A stretch of 64,000 bases of DNA. It comes from Ruminococcus sp. AM36-2AA (GTDB lineage Bacteria; Bacillota; Clostridia; Lachnospirales; Lachnospiraceae). How positions within the stretch are numbered: the first letter of the stretch is position 1; each line of letters begins with the position of its first letter. The stretch lies in assembly GCF_003461955.1 (NCBI RefSeq), contig NZ_QTYB01000001.1, positions 364,332-428,331 of the forward strand, in the 5' to 3' direction. A program made the translations under genes and the position numbers. Positions 29,998-38,407 of this stretch are shown piece after piece. Under the pieces are notes generated by a model. It ran no database searches. It saw only the letters and a list, made by a program, of their open reading frames with translations, and was not told the origin of the DNA.

Positions 29998-30070
29998 GCT
30001 AGAATAGCTCAATTGGTGGAGCAGCTGATTTGTAACCAGCAGGTTTAGGGTTCGAGTCCCTATTTTAGCT
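29998..30070 (+). tRNA. tRNA-Thr (TGT)
   Basis: Acceptor GCTAGAA/TTTTAGC, anticodon arm GCTGA-TTTGTAA-CCAGC with an A-C closing mismatch, T arm TAGGG-TTCGAGT-CCCTA, discriminator T. Confidence 0.92.
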
Positions 30071-30073
30071 TAT

Positions 30074-30156
30074 GCCGTGTGTCCGGGTTGGTGAGGAAGC
30101 AGTCCTGAAAACTGTTGGTCCGAAAGGACTTGCACGTTCGAATCGTGTGCACGGCG
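30074..30156 (+). tRNA. tRNA-Ser (TGA)
   Basis: Class II tRNA: acceptor GCCGTGT/GCACGGC, anticodon arm GCAGT-CCTGAAA-ACTGT, variable arm GGTCC-GAAA-GGACT, T arm GCACG-TTCGAAT-CGTGT, discriminator G. Position 33 is C instead of U, which is unusual. Confidence 0.87.
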
Positions 30157-30163
30157 TTTATCA

Positions 30164-30181
30164 GAGAGTTTGATCCTGGCT
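30164..30181 (+). other. 18-base identity to the 5' end of 16S rRNA
   Basis: GAGAGTTTGATCCTGGCT is the start of Firmicutes 16S rRNA (the universal 27F region), which then continues CAG; here the match stops. It lies between tRNA-Ser and tRNA-Trp. It may be a relic of capture from an rRNA-tRNA operon, or a selected mimic of 16S helix 1/2. Confidence 0.6.
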
Positions 30182-30212
30182 TGATATTTTCATTTTTAGA
30201 AAGGCTTGGTGT

Positions 30213-30284
30213 GCATCTTTAGTATATGTGGTAATACAATGGTCTCCAAAACCATAGAACAGGGTTCAAGTCCTTGAGGATGTG
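30213..30284 (+). tRNA. tRNA-Trp (CCA)
   Basis: Acceptor GCATCTT/AGGATGT, D stem GTAT/ATAC, anticodon arm ATGGT-CTCCAAA-ACCAT, T arm CAGGG-TTCAAGT-CCTTG, discriminator G. Confidence 0.93.
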
Positions 30285-30292
30285 TTTATTAT

Positions 30293-30375
30293 GGGAGAAT
30301 ATTCCGTAGATAGTAGCGGGGCGGTCTGTAAAACCGTTGTCATTGACTCGGGTGGTGCAACTCCATCTTCTCCCA
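30293..30375 (+). tRNA. tRNA-Tyr (GTA)
   Basis: Class II tRNA: acceptor GGGAGAA/TTCTCCC, anticodon arm GCGGT-CTGTAAA-ACCGT, variable arm, discriminator A. The T-loop reads TGCAACT instead of the usual TTCRANY. Confidence 0.9.
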
Positions 30376-30512
30376 CTAGGTTGGCAAATTAAATCAAAAT
30401 ACCATAAAACATCGTAGATATAGTTTTACCATGAGGATGCTTGCGTCAGATTTGGTTTATAAAAGGTTTTGTCTCTGATCATGACAGATAATGAGCCTTT
30501 GAGTCTACACAT
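30376..30512 (+). other. Spacer in tRNA cluster, no gene seen
   Basis: No ORF or tRNA. It contains CATC/GATG around GATATAGTTTTACCAT, which echoes spacer A. It is possibly another member of the spacer RNA set. Confidence 0.3.
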
Positions 30513-30584
30513 AGATATATAGCTTAATGGATAGAGCGCACGGCTACGAACCGTGTAATATAGGTTCGAGTCCTATTATATCTG
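30513..30584 (+). tRNA. tRNA-Arg (ACG)
   Basis: Acceptor AGATATA/TATATCT perfect, anticodon arm CACGG-CTACGAA-CCGTG, T arm ATAGG-TTCGAGT-CCTAT, discriminator G. Last of the main cluster. Confidence 0.94.
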
Positions 30585-30619
30585 CTTATCTCCTATTTGG
30601 ATTGGAGAAATAAAATAAA

Positions 30620-30847
30620 GTGAGGAAATTAATATTGATAAGTATTAATGCAAAAGAAGCTGAATATCTGCGTTCAAAAGGCAGAGGATATGATGTAAAA
30701 ACAGCAAATAAAAGTCATAAAAGTAGATCAAAGAAGTATTTTATGACAACAAATTTTAAGTCTGTAGAATTATTGAATAATTATAGAAAATCTATAAATC
30801 GCACAGATCTTTATATCAAGAAAAATAAGCGAGATTTTCGTTTTTAA
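30620..30847 (+). CDS. Small basic hypothetical protein (75 aa)
   Basis: Starts at GTG after ggagaaataaaataaa and reads MRKLILISINAKEAEYLRSKGRG. Very Lys/Arg-rich with a basic C terminus (KKNKRDFRF), so nucleic-acid binding is plausible. It lies between the tRNAs and the RNase gene. Family unknown. Confidence 0.55.
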   Translation: MRKLILISINAKEAEYLRSKGRGYDVKTANKSHKSRSKKYFMTTNFKSVELLNNYRKSINRTDLYIKKNKRDFRF

Positions 30848-30869
30848 ATGATATTTACTTACTTGAAAG

Positions 30870-32315
30870 TTGGTGTTTGACATAGGAAAAAAGAAAAAAG
30901 ATGACGGCATTTATTTAATTGGTCAAAATGCTAACGATGTCACAGGAAGCTGTATTTACATAAAATATAATGGTAAAAAGATCCTGCTAGAGTGCGGATT
31001 ATATCAAAATAACAATTATCTTGAATCATATAATATTAATTCAGAGAAATTTAAATTTAAGCCTTCAGAAATTGATTATGTGTTTGTAGGACACACACAT
31101 GTTGATCATATTGGTTTACTTCCAAGATTGATTAAAGAAGGTTTTACAGGAAAAATTATAGCATCACATGCCACCGCACAATTAATGAAGCCATTGCTCT
31201 ATAATTGTGCTTTTATTTTACTAAGCGAAGCAAATGCGTTATCATTCAAGTATAAAAGAGACTACTCTCCTATTTATACCGAAGATGATGTTGCAAAAAC
31301 GCTCGAATATATATATGAATTCGATGAATTGCATACACAGTATATTTTGGATGATATAGTATCGTTTAAGTGGTATGAAAACAGTCATTGTGTTGGTGCA
31401 AGGCAACTACAGCTTATATTAAAAGATAAAAATGGTGTTTCAAATTCTATTTTATACACTTCTGATATTGGTTCTTTAAATACTAAAAATCATTATGTTT
31501 CTAATACTGAAATCCCTACTGATTTTAATAAAGTAACGATTATGGAATCTACATATGGAGAACCCGGTCGTATAAATAAAAAAACTAGAAAATTTGATTT
31601 GGAACATCTAAGAGTTGCTATTGAAACTGTAACAGAGCGTGGAGGAACAGTCGTTATGCCATGTTTTAGTTTTAGTAGAACACAAGAAATATTAACAAAT
31701 TTATACAATATATATCATAATACCAATTTTCAATATGACATTATAGTTGATTCTATTTTATCATGCGATATTTGTGATATGTATTCAAATCTTCTATCTG
31801 ATGAAGATTTAGACTTATGGCATAAAGTAAAATCTTGGGATAATGTAAAATTTATAAAAGAAAAAGAAGATTCTCTTGCTTGCGTAAAATCGCATAATCC
31901 TAAGATTATATTAAGTAGTTCCGGATTTTGTACAAATGGCAGAATCTTATCTTATCTACATGAATATCTTAACGATGAAAATAGTATGGTTATTTTTAGT
32001 GGATACACTGGATCTGATAATTCATATTTATCATACCGGATTAAAAATTATAAAGAAAATAAATTTATAAAAATTAGTGGTGATAAAGTTGAGAATAAAG
32101 CAGATTGTATATCATTAGGAACTTTTTCATCTCATGCAAATAGAAATGAACTGCTTACATATGGATCTAAAATCAATACAGAAAAATTAGTATTAGTTCA
32201 TGGATCTATTGTTGCAAAAAATAGTTTAAAGGAAGATCTGAAGGAAGCTATATCAAAAGAGAACAAGACTTTTAAAGTAGTTGCTTCGGCAAAAGATATG
32301 GTAATCGGATTATAG
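30870..32315 (+). CDS. Beta-CASP metallo-beta-lactamase ribonuclease
   Basis: Residues 75-80 are HTHVDH, the metallo-beta-lactamase metal box, preceded by the D/E at LLECGLYQ. Later come SHCVGARQLQL, YTSDIGSL, the beta-CASP block TIMESTYG...RGGTVVMPCFSFSRTQEIL, ILSSSGFCTNGRI, GTFSSHANRNELL, and the terminal LVHG. This is the CPSF73/RNase J-type layout with no KH domain; 481 residues is typical. Such enzymes are endo/5'-exonucleases on RNA. Its place next to the tRNA cluster suggests tRNA or structured-RNA processing. The start is TTG (or the next GTG) with a weak site. Confidence 0.85.
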   Translation: MVFDIGKKKKDDGIYLIGQNANDVTGSCIYIKYNGKKILLECGLYQNNNYLESYNINSEKFKFKPSEIDYVFVGHTHVDHIGLLPRLIKEGFTGKIIASHATAQLMKPLLYNCAFILLSEANALSFKYKRDYSPIYTEDDVAKTLEYIYEFDELHTQYILDDIVSFKWYENSHCVGARQLQLILKDKNGVSNSILYTSDIGSLNTKNHYVSNTEIPTDFNKVTIMESTYGEPGRINKKTRKFDLEHLRVAIETVTERGGTVVMPCFSFSRTQEILTNLYNIYHNTNFQYDIIVDSILSCDICDMYSNLLSDEDLDLWHKVKSWDNVKFIKEKEDSLACVKSHNPKIILSSSGFCTNGRILSYLHEYLNDENSMVIFSGYTGSDNSYLSYRIKNYKENKFIKISGDKVENKADCISLGTFSSHANRNELLTYGSKINTEKLVLVHGSIVAKNSLKEDLKEAISKENKTFKVVASAKDMVIGL

Positions 32316-32326
32316 GAGAACAAGGA

Positions 32327-32932
32327 ATGGATATTGTTGAATTACTTAAAGGAGACGATGATCTGTATACGGCTATAGTAAAAGATCATCTTCAGGAACG
32401 AAAAATTATTTTAAATGAAGAAGTCAACGACGGGGTTATTGAAAATGTATGTCTGATGATTATGAAATGGAATGAAGAAGATAAATATATTCCTACCTCA
32501 AATCGTAAGCCTATCTTCATTTATATCAATACTGATGGCGGGGATGTATTATCTGGTAATCAGGTACTCGGTACTATTGCGGCTTCTGAGACCCCAGTTT
32601 ATACAGTGGGACTTGCAAAGTGTGCCTCTATGGGTTGTTACATTCTCGCTGCCGGACACAAACGTTTTTGTTTTGAAAATACGGTAGTACTCTATCATGA
32701 TGGACAAACTGGATATGTTAGTTCTTCAAATAAAGGAAAAGATATTCAGAAATTTTATGATAATCTTGAAAAGAGAATGACTGACTTTATGGTTAAACAC
32801 ACGAACATGACTGCCGAATTTCTTGATGACATAAAGGATAGAGAATATTATATGTTTTCTGAGGAAGCAAAAGAAAAAGGAATTGTTGATCAGGTTATTG
32901 GAATTGATTGTAAATTAGATGATATTATTTAG
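32327..32932 (+). CDS. ClpP-like serine protease
   Basis: The ClpP fold is clear: PIFIYINTDGGDVLSGNQVLGTIAASETPVYTVGLAKCASMGCYILAAGHKR, with nucleophile S101 and H124 in VLYHDGQTG, then the helical handle. Phage ClpP homologues are usually prohead-maturation or scaffold proteases. A separate prohead-type protein lies further right, so this copy may act on host or phage regulators. It starts 11 bases after the RNase stop, behind ggagaacaagga. Confidence 0.88.
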   Translation: MDIVELLKGDDDLYTAIVKDHLQERKIILNEEVNDGVIENVCLMIMKWNEEDKYIPTSNRKPIFIYINTDGGDVLSGNQVLGTIAASETPVYTVGLAKCASMGCYILAAGHKRFCFENTVVLYHDGQTGYVSSSNKGKDIQKFYDNLEKRMTDFMVKHTNMTAEFLDDIKDREYYMFSEEAKEKGIVDQVIGIDCKLDDII

Positions 32933-33021
32933 CGAAAAATTACATATCTTTTTACATATATAATAATATCATCAGCAAAGCAATATGTCAATAAAAAATA
33001 GGAATAAATGGAGATAAAATT

Positions 33022-33240
33022 ATGGAATTAAAAAAAACAATTAAATATGACGGGAAACTTAAAGGACTTCATATGGTAGAAGGTCAACTTGTAGATTTGA
33101 ATGGAGAAATCGTAGATATCCTTGAAATTTTCACCAAAGCATATGGCGAGAAACCATTTGATATGTCTACTACTACTAAAACAGAGGAAATCATTGATCT
33201 TGACGATGAAGATACTGATTTTGATCCAGATTTGAAATAA
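33022..33240 (+). CDS. Small acidic hypothetical protein (72 aa)
   Basis: Starts MELKKTIKYDGKLKGLHMVEGQLVDLNGE, with a beta-rich front and a strongly acidic tail (EEIIDLDDEDTDFDPDLK). The start follows aaatggagataaaatt. Function unknown; a scaffold or inhibitor role is conceivable but unsupported. Confidence 0.6.
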   Translation: MELKKTIKYDGKLKGLHMVEGQLVDLNGEIVDILEIFTKAYGEKPFDMSTTTKTEEIIDLDDEDTDFDPDLK

Positions 33241-33250
33241 GGTACGTCAT

Positions 33251-34438
33251 ATGGACAAAGATACATTTTTAAAAGATCAATTAGATCTAATTAAGAGAAA
33301 ACAAATGGATCCTTCTATTGAATGGCAAGACGTTGCGGATTTTCGTGAAGAATACTCCGGTGAAAAAGAACATCGAGATACTATTCGAAAAGGATCTAAA
33401 CTTTTGTTAGAATATATTAATGGAGGATGGGATCTTGTTCCATCCTCTTCTATTGATATGGGAAGCTTTTCTGAGGCTATGGAAATAAAGAAAGAACGTA
33501 TTAAGCTTCAGACTGAGAAGCAGGAAATGAATAAGTGGATACGAGAATTGTCTCGTGATGAAATGATTGCAGAAAAAATGGTCAATGCAATTACTACCCT
33601 CCCATCGCTTACTATTCCGGAACCAATTACTATTGATCCAAGTAAAAACGATTATCTACTTACTATATCAGACGCTCATTATGGTGTTGAGTTCTGCATA
33701 AAAGATTTCTGGGGATATACAATCAATGAGTATAGTCCTAAAATATTCGAGAGTCGTATGTGGGAGTTATTTTATAAAGTAGTTGATCAAATTCAAAAAG
33801 ATGATATCAAATTGTTACATATATTTGAGCTTGGAGACGCTTTAGAAGGTATTCTACGTGCAAATTCACAGCTTATGCAGCTTAGATATGGAATTATTGA
33901 CTCTGCATTTTTATATGCTAATTTCTTATCTGAATGGTTAAATGAGTTAAGCAAACATGTAACAATTGAATTTCAAATGATAAAAAGATCGAATCATAAT
34001 CAGCTTAGACTTGTTGGACAGCCTAAGAATGCTTTCCCGGATGAAGATATGAGCAAATCTATGCTTGTATTTATTAAAGAAAGACTTAAAAATAACCCGA
34101 ATATTAAAATAATTGAGAATCCAACTGGATTGGCGTATGCTCAATTAGGAATTCATAATATTATTGGAGGTCATTTTGAAACAAAAGATCTTGGAAAAGA
34201 ATTGATGGAATATTCAAAAACATATAATGTGCCGCTTGATTATATTGTATCTGGCCATTGGCATTGTTCGTTTTCTGGAGAAATTGGAATTAATTCAGAG
34301 TATTTGTCTGTAAGATCAATTATTGGAGTTAATCCATATAGTATGAAAATTAATAAGACGGCTAACGCTGGAGCTTCAATGTTTGTTTTTGATCAAAATG
34401 ACGGATTAGTGGATGAACATAAATATAAATTACATTAA
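33251..34438 (+). CDS. Calcineurin-like metallophosphoesterase (395 aa)
   Basis: The central and C-terminal parts hold the phosphoesterase boxes: LTISDAHYG, LFELGDALEG-type HIFELGDALEG, KRSNHNQLR in the GNH position, IIGGHFE, and SGHWHCSF. These bind two metals. The N-terminal 110 residues are helical. Phage members include DNA-repair nucleases and phosphodiesterases acting on nucleotides; the exact substrate is unknown. A terminator follows. Confidence 0.82.
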   Translation: MDKDTFLKDQLDLIKRKQMDPSIEWQDVADFREEYSGEKEHRDTIRKGSKLLLEYINGGWDLVPSSSIDMGSFSEAMEIKKERIKLQTEKQEMNKWIRELSRDEMIAEKMVNAITTLPSLTIPEPITIDPSKNDYLLTISDAHYGVEFCIKDFWGYTINEYSPKIFESRMWELFYKVVDQIQKDDIKLLHIFELGDALEGILRANSQLMQLRYGIIDSAFLYANFLSEWLNELSKHVTIEFQMIKRSNHNQLRLVGQPKNAFPDEDMSKSMLVFIKERLKNNPNIKIIENPTGLAYAQLGIHNIIGGHFETKDLGKELMEYSKTYNVPLDYIVSGHWHCSFSGEIGINSEYLSVRSIIGVNPYSMKINKTANAGASMFVFDQNDGLVDEHKYKLH

Positions 34439-34440
34439 AA

Positions 34441-34480
34441 ATAAAAAGCACTTACGTATAAATGTAAGTGCTTTATCTTT
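34441..34480 (+). terminator. Bidirectional terminator
   Basis: An 11-bp stem AAAGCACTTAC/GTAAGTGCTTT with T-rich flanks on both strands. It ends the phosphoesterase operon and, on the minus strand, the second mini-gene unit. Confidence 0.85.
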
Positions 34481-34634
34481 TGTGGTTTGTTCAAATCATT
34501 CCATTAATTTAAATTACTTTTAAAGTATAACACAATATGTTTAAAATTGCAATTGTTATTTTACCCTCGCTGGACTTAATTTTTACTGATGTCGGTGAAA
34601 CATTTCGCGATGATCATACACGCAAAACGCCACA

Positions 34635-34682
34635 TTAATTAAATTGAACAGCCATGTGCTGCATATAAAAAAATGTATTCAT
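34635..34682 (-). CDS. Mini-ORF (15 aa) behind leader copy 2
   Basis: The ATG lies nine bases after cgggaggt and reads MNTFFYMQHMAVQFN. It is very short and might be a leader peptide or a chance frame, but it occupies the same position relative to promoter and leader as the 26-residue ORF at 29668. Confidence 0.35.
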   Translation of the reverse strand: MNTFFYMQHMAVQFN

Positions 34683-34843
34683 GTATTATACCTCCCGTTC
34701 CGGCTCAATGAGCTTTATGCAGCAGGTTTATGAACTCACGCTTACCGTATGTAAAACGGCGTCCGTAGTAAATTTCAGTCCAGCTCCACATGAATGTCGG
34801 AGTGGCCCGACATTCTGACATCTTTTGGATGTCTCCACCTCAG
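34683..34843 (-). ncRNA. Structured leader, copy 2
   Basis: Contains GACATC-CAAAA-GATGTC (34817-34833), a 9-bp GAATGTCGG/CCGACATTC hairpin (34792-34815) and CCGT/ACGG. The first hairpin with its upstream GAGGTGGAG is shared with copy 1. AGCTCAT and a GGAGG site close both leaders. Confidence 0.55.
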
Positions 34844-34849
34844 TTGTAT

Positions 34850-34878
34850 ATAATAACATATTGTGTCTATACATTCAA
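34850..34878 (-). promoter_or_regulatory. Sigma70-type leftward promoter
   Basis: Minus strand TTGAAT, 17 bases, TATTAT. It drives leader copy 2 against the late-gene direction. Confidence 0.65.
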
Positions 34879-34964
34879 GTAAAATAATACAAGTAGTATG
34901 CTATTACGCTGTTACTTATATTATACATTTCTGGAGGGCGGTCTTGCCCTCCTATTTTCTATCA

Positions 34965-35044
34965 CGACATATGGCGGAATTGGCAGACGCGCCAGATTTA
35001 GGTTCTGGTGTTTATTCGTGAGAGTTCGAATCTCTCTATGTCGA
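34965..35044 (+). tRNA. tRNA-Leu (TAG)
   Basis: Acceptor CGACATA/TATGTCG, anticodon arm CCAGA-TTTAGGT-TCTGG, T arm GAGAG-TTCGAAT-CTCTC, discriminator A. It stands alone, 26 bases before the first packaging gene. Confidence 0.93.
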
Positions 35045-35070
35045 TTAATGAATAAAAGGAGGAGTTGTTT

Positions 35071-36387
35071 ATGGCTGTAGCTACAAAAAGAACAACTAAA
35101 ACTGAGCCGGTAAAAATGACTCCGACTCAAATGAGAAATAAAATTCAAGATCTTGAAAATAAGATAGATATATATGAAAATGATACTGCATGGTGTTTTA
35201 TGTGCGGAAAGCCAAAGAATAAAAGTAAATTTTATGATAATACGGACCCTTTGACAAGTTCTGGTTGCTCTCCTATTTGCAGAGAATGTGCAAAGAAAAT
35301 CGCATTAAGAACTGATAAAAATGGGGATGAGCATGAACCAACAAAGGAGTCTATTATATTGGCATTAAGGTATCTTAACAAACCATTTCTCAATAGTCTA
35401 TATGATTCAAGTATACAAGAATCCCAAAATGAAAATACAGGAAAACCCAAATCTAATGCATGGACTGCATATATAAAAAATGTATCTATGAAGAATTATA
35501 TTGGATTAACATTCTGGGATTCTGATATGTTTAAAGAAAAAGTTATTTATGAAGATGAAAAGACAGTTAATGATGTTATAAAAGGCAGAGAAAATCAAGA
35601 TACCTATAGTGAGTTCACTAAAAATAAAAATGATGTTGTTAGACTTCTCGGATATGATCCATTTGAAAAAGAGGCAATCTCTGATCAGCCTTTCTTGTAT
35701 TCTCAACTTGTCGGATTACTTGATTCAAGCGAGGATGCAAATGATGATATGATGCGTACCGCTTCTGCTATTTCTATTGTAAGAGCGTTTCTACAACAAA
35801 CAAAAATAGATAATGCAATTTCTAGTTATATGTCTGATATTCGTAAGTTGCAAAATAATTCTGCAACAATTAAATCCCTACAACAATCTAAAAAAGATCT
35901 TACCAGTATTATTAAAGATTTGGCAGCCGAAAGTTGTATATCTTTGAAAAACAATAAAAACGCTAAGAAAGGCGAAAATACGTGGACAGGGAAAATCAAG
36001 AAAATAAAGGATTTGAACCTTCGCGAAGGTGAAGTGAACGGATTTGATATTGGTACATGTCGTGGTATGCAGCAAGTTATGGATATGAGTAATGCTTCTA
36101 TATTAAAGGCATTACGATTGGATGAGTCTGAATATTCTGATATGGTTGCAGAGCAGCGACAAATGATAACTTCTTTAAGAAGTGACCTAGATAATTATAA
36201 AGAAATCTCTCGTATCTTATTACGTGAAAATATAGATCTTAAAGATTACATGGAAGAGGCTGGATTGATTAAACCAGAAGATTTAGTTGATCTTGATGAA
36301 TTATATTCTTGTTTTAGTTCACAAGAGCAGGAAGAGGTGATTGAGGATGATGAATCCTCAGAAGATACGAAATCTTCCGGAACTTAA
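35071..36387 (+). CDS. Putative small terminase subunit / packaging protein (438 aa)
   Basis: The start MAVATKRTTKTEPVKM is set by aaaggaggagttgttt. Residues ~40-75 form a zinc finger (CFMCGKPKNKSKFY ... SPICRECAKK). Long helical segments and a coiled-coil follow (MITSLRSDLDNYKEISRIL), ending acidic. Position directly before, and overlapping, the large terminase suggests the small-terminase role. The sequence does not prove it, and the protein is long for that job. Confidence 0.55.
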   Translation: MAVATKRTTKTEPVKMTPTQMRNKIQDLENKIDIYENDTAWCFMCGKPKNKSKFYDNTDPLTSSGCSPICRECAKKIALRTDKNGDEHEPTKESIILALRYLNKPFLNSLYDSSIQESQNENTGKPKSNAWTAYIKNVSMKNYIGLTFWDSDMFKEKVIYEDEKTVNDVIKGRENQDTYSEFTKNKNDVVRLLGYDPFEKEAISDQPFLYSQLVGLLDSSEDANDDMMRTASAISIVRAFLQQTKIDNAISSYMSDIRKLQNNSATIKSLQQSKKDLTSIIKDLAAESCISLKNNKNAKKGENTWTGKIKKIKDLNLREGEVNGFDIGTCRGMQQVMDMSNASILKALRLDESEYSDMVAEQRQMITSLRSDLDNYKEISRILLRENIDLKDYMEEAGLIKPEDLVDLDELYSCFSSQEQEEVIEDDESSEDTKSSGT

Positions 36388-38395
36388 TTATTGCGAACAA
36401 GGGGATAAAATTTTTGTAAAGCCTGGAGTTTATCCAATGTCCTCCAGAAAATTGGAAGGCTTTATAAAAATTGCCAATCTCCAAAAATATTACCAGTGTA
36501 ATCCGGTAAGATTTATTAATGATTTCTTTAATATTGAACTGCTTGATGCTCAAGCCTGGATCATTCAAAGATCCTGGAACTGTCCTAACGTTCTTCTTGT
36601 TTGTACTCGTGGATTCGGAAAATCTACTTTGATAGATATCATGGTTATGGCCAAAGATATGTTATTTAACAACTATTGGACCTATATTGCTTCAGGCTCA
36701 GGCAGTCAGGCTGAACAAACCTTTACGACCCTTGAAAGAATTGCGAATGATAATATAGACACAATGCTTGGATCAACAGGATACATATTCAAGGCTGAAA
36801 TTGAAATAAAGAATGCTGCGGGAGATGGTTTCAGCCACTCTTCTAATGGATTTTCATATAGTCTTTATAATGGCGCATTTACTCAAACACTCAATAGTAA
36901 TATAGATAAAAAAAGAGGTATGCGTGGTAATGTAATATTTGATGAATGTGGATGGCTTTCTGATGAAATGCTTCAAACATATGGTGCATTCGCAATCGTC
37001 AATAAAAGTTTCAAATCTGGAAAAGACCGTGATGGTAATTCTATTGATATTAATCGTCTCAGATGTATTCCATCAAATATCCCTAACCAATTATTTTATA
37101 TATCTTCTGCTTCTTCTACTGATACAGAGTTTTACAAGTTATATCGCGATTTCAGTAAACGACAACTTATGGGAGATCCAGATTATTTTGTAGCCCATAT
37201 TGATTGCGAAGTTGCGTTTAAGCCTACCATTCGAGGACAGGTTATGGAGCCTCTTCTTACCCGATCCACAGTAGAAGCTGCTATGCGTTCTAATCCCGAA
37301 AAAGCTCGTCGTGAATATTATTGTGAATTTACTTCTGATGCCGGAGCGAATGCAATCATTCGTAGGGGTGTTATTGCTAGAAATGAAGAAGTTCGTAAAC
37401 CTATTTTATATAACGATACTGGCAAACGAAAAATAGTTATTGCATACGATCCAGCTCGTAGCAGAGATAATTCTGTAATCCTTATTGCAGAAGTGTATGA
37501 AGACAAAGATCAAAATGGTGATAAAGAATACAGAATGCGACTGCTCAACTGTATTAATCTTATAGATATTAGTGCAAAACGTAAAAAGCCAATGCAAACT
37601 CCGGATCAGATTGATTATTTAAAAGAATTAATTCTTGATTATAACCAAGGCGGCGATGATACATATAGTAACATTTTAGGAATCTATATCGATGCCGGAT
37701 CTGGTGGAGGCGGAGTTAATATTGCCGATTATCTTATGCCAGATTGGAAAGGAAAAGATGGAAAAATACACAGAGGGCTTATAGATAAAGAATATTCTGA
37801 AGAGTATATAAAAAAATTCCCGAATGCAGTAAATAAAATACATCTTATGTCTCCTACCCAATATAAATCTGAAATGTATGAGGCAATGATTGAACTTATG
37901 AACCAAGATAAGATAAATTTTACTGCTTCTTATGATGGAAAAGGTTATATTACTATGTTTGATATTGACAAAGAAAAGTACAACAAAACAAAAGCGGATC
38001 TTATTGCAAAATACAAAAAACAAAAATTATCTCAAGAAGAAATTGAAGAAAATGTGCAAAAAGATCTTGATAATTTACAGAATGTCAAAAGTCGTATTGA
38101 AAAATTAAATTGGCAAGAGCAAATTGCACTTGCTAGTATTGACGCTTTAAAAGAAGAACTTGTAAATATGATACGTATTAAAAGAGAATCCGGAAAAGAT
38201 TCTTTTGAAATATGCCCTGAAAAACGAAACAAATTACATGATGACCGAGCTTATGTAATGTGTATGGCATCTTACGCTCTTCAATGTGAGCGAAGAAAAT
38301 ATATTACTTCAAAACATAAACCCAAAACAGATATTTCATTAGTGCAATCTCTCACCATCCGTAGAGGGAAATTGCATTCTATATTTGATGAATAG
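36347..38395 (+). CDS. terL: Terminase large subunit
   Basis: ATPase: Walker A VCTRGFGKST at residues ~85-94, Walker B NVIFDECGW near 197. Nuclease: IAYDPARSRDNS near 366, GIYIDAGSGGGG near 446, and a terminal acidic site in LHDDRAYVM. Length 682 is at the large end of the family. I chose the first of two adjacent ATGs, which follows gaggtgattgagg. It overlaps the upstream gene by about 40 bases. It drives DNA packaging at the portal. Confidence 0.92.
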   Translation: MMNPQKIRNLPELNYCEQGDKIFVKPGVYPMSSRKLEGFIKIANLQKYYQCNPVRFINDFFNIELLDAQAWIIQRSWNCPNVLLVCTRGFGKSTLIDIMVMAKDMLFNNYWTYIASGSGSQAEQTFTTLERIANDNIDTMLGSTGYIFKAEIEIKNAAGDGFSHSSNGFSYSLYNGAFTQTLNSNIDKKRGMRGNVIFDECGWLSDEMLQTYGAFAIVNKSFKSGKDRDGNSIDINRLRCIPSNIPNQLFYISSASSTDTEFYKLYRDFSKRQLMGDPDYFVAHIDCEVAFKPTIRGQVMEPLLTRSTVEAAMRSNPEKARREYYCEFTSDAGANAIIRRGVIARNEEVRKPILYNDTGKRKIVIAYDPARSRDNSVILIAEVYEDKDQNGDKEYRMRLLNCINLIDISAKRKKPMQTPDQIDYLKELILDYNQGGDDTYSNILGIYIDAGSGGGGVNIADYLMPDWKGKDGKIHRGLIDKEYSEEYIKKFPNAVNKIHLMSPTQYKSEMYEAMIELMNQDKINFTASYDGKGYITMFDIDKEKYNKTKADLIAKYKKQKLSQEEIEENVQKDLDNLQNVKSRIEKLNWQEQIALASIDALKEELVNMIRIKRESGKDSFEICPEKRNKLHDDRAYVMCMASYALQCERRKYITSKHKPKTDISLVQSLTIRRGKLHSIFDE

Positions 38396-38407
38396 GAGGT
38401 GCTGAAT

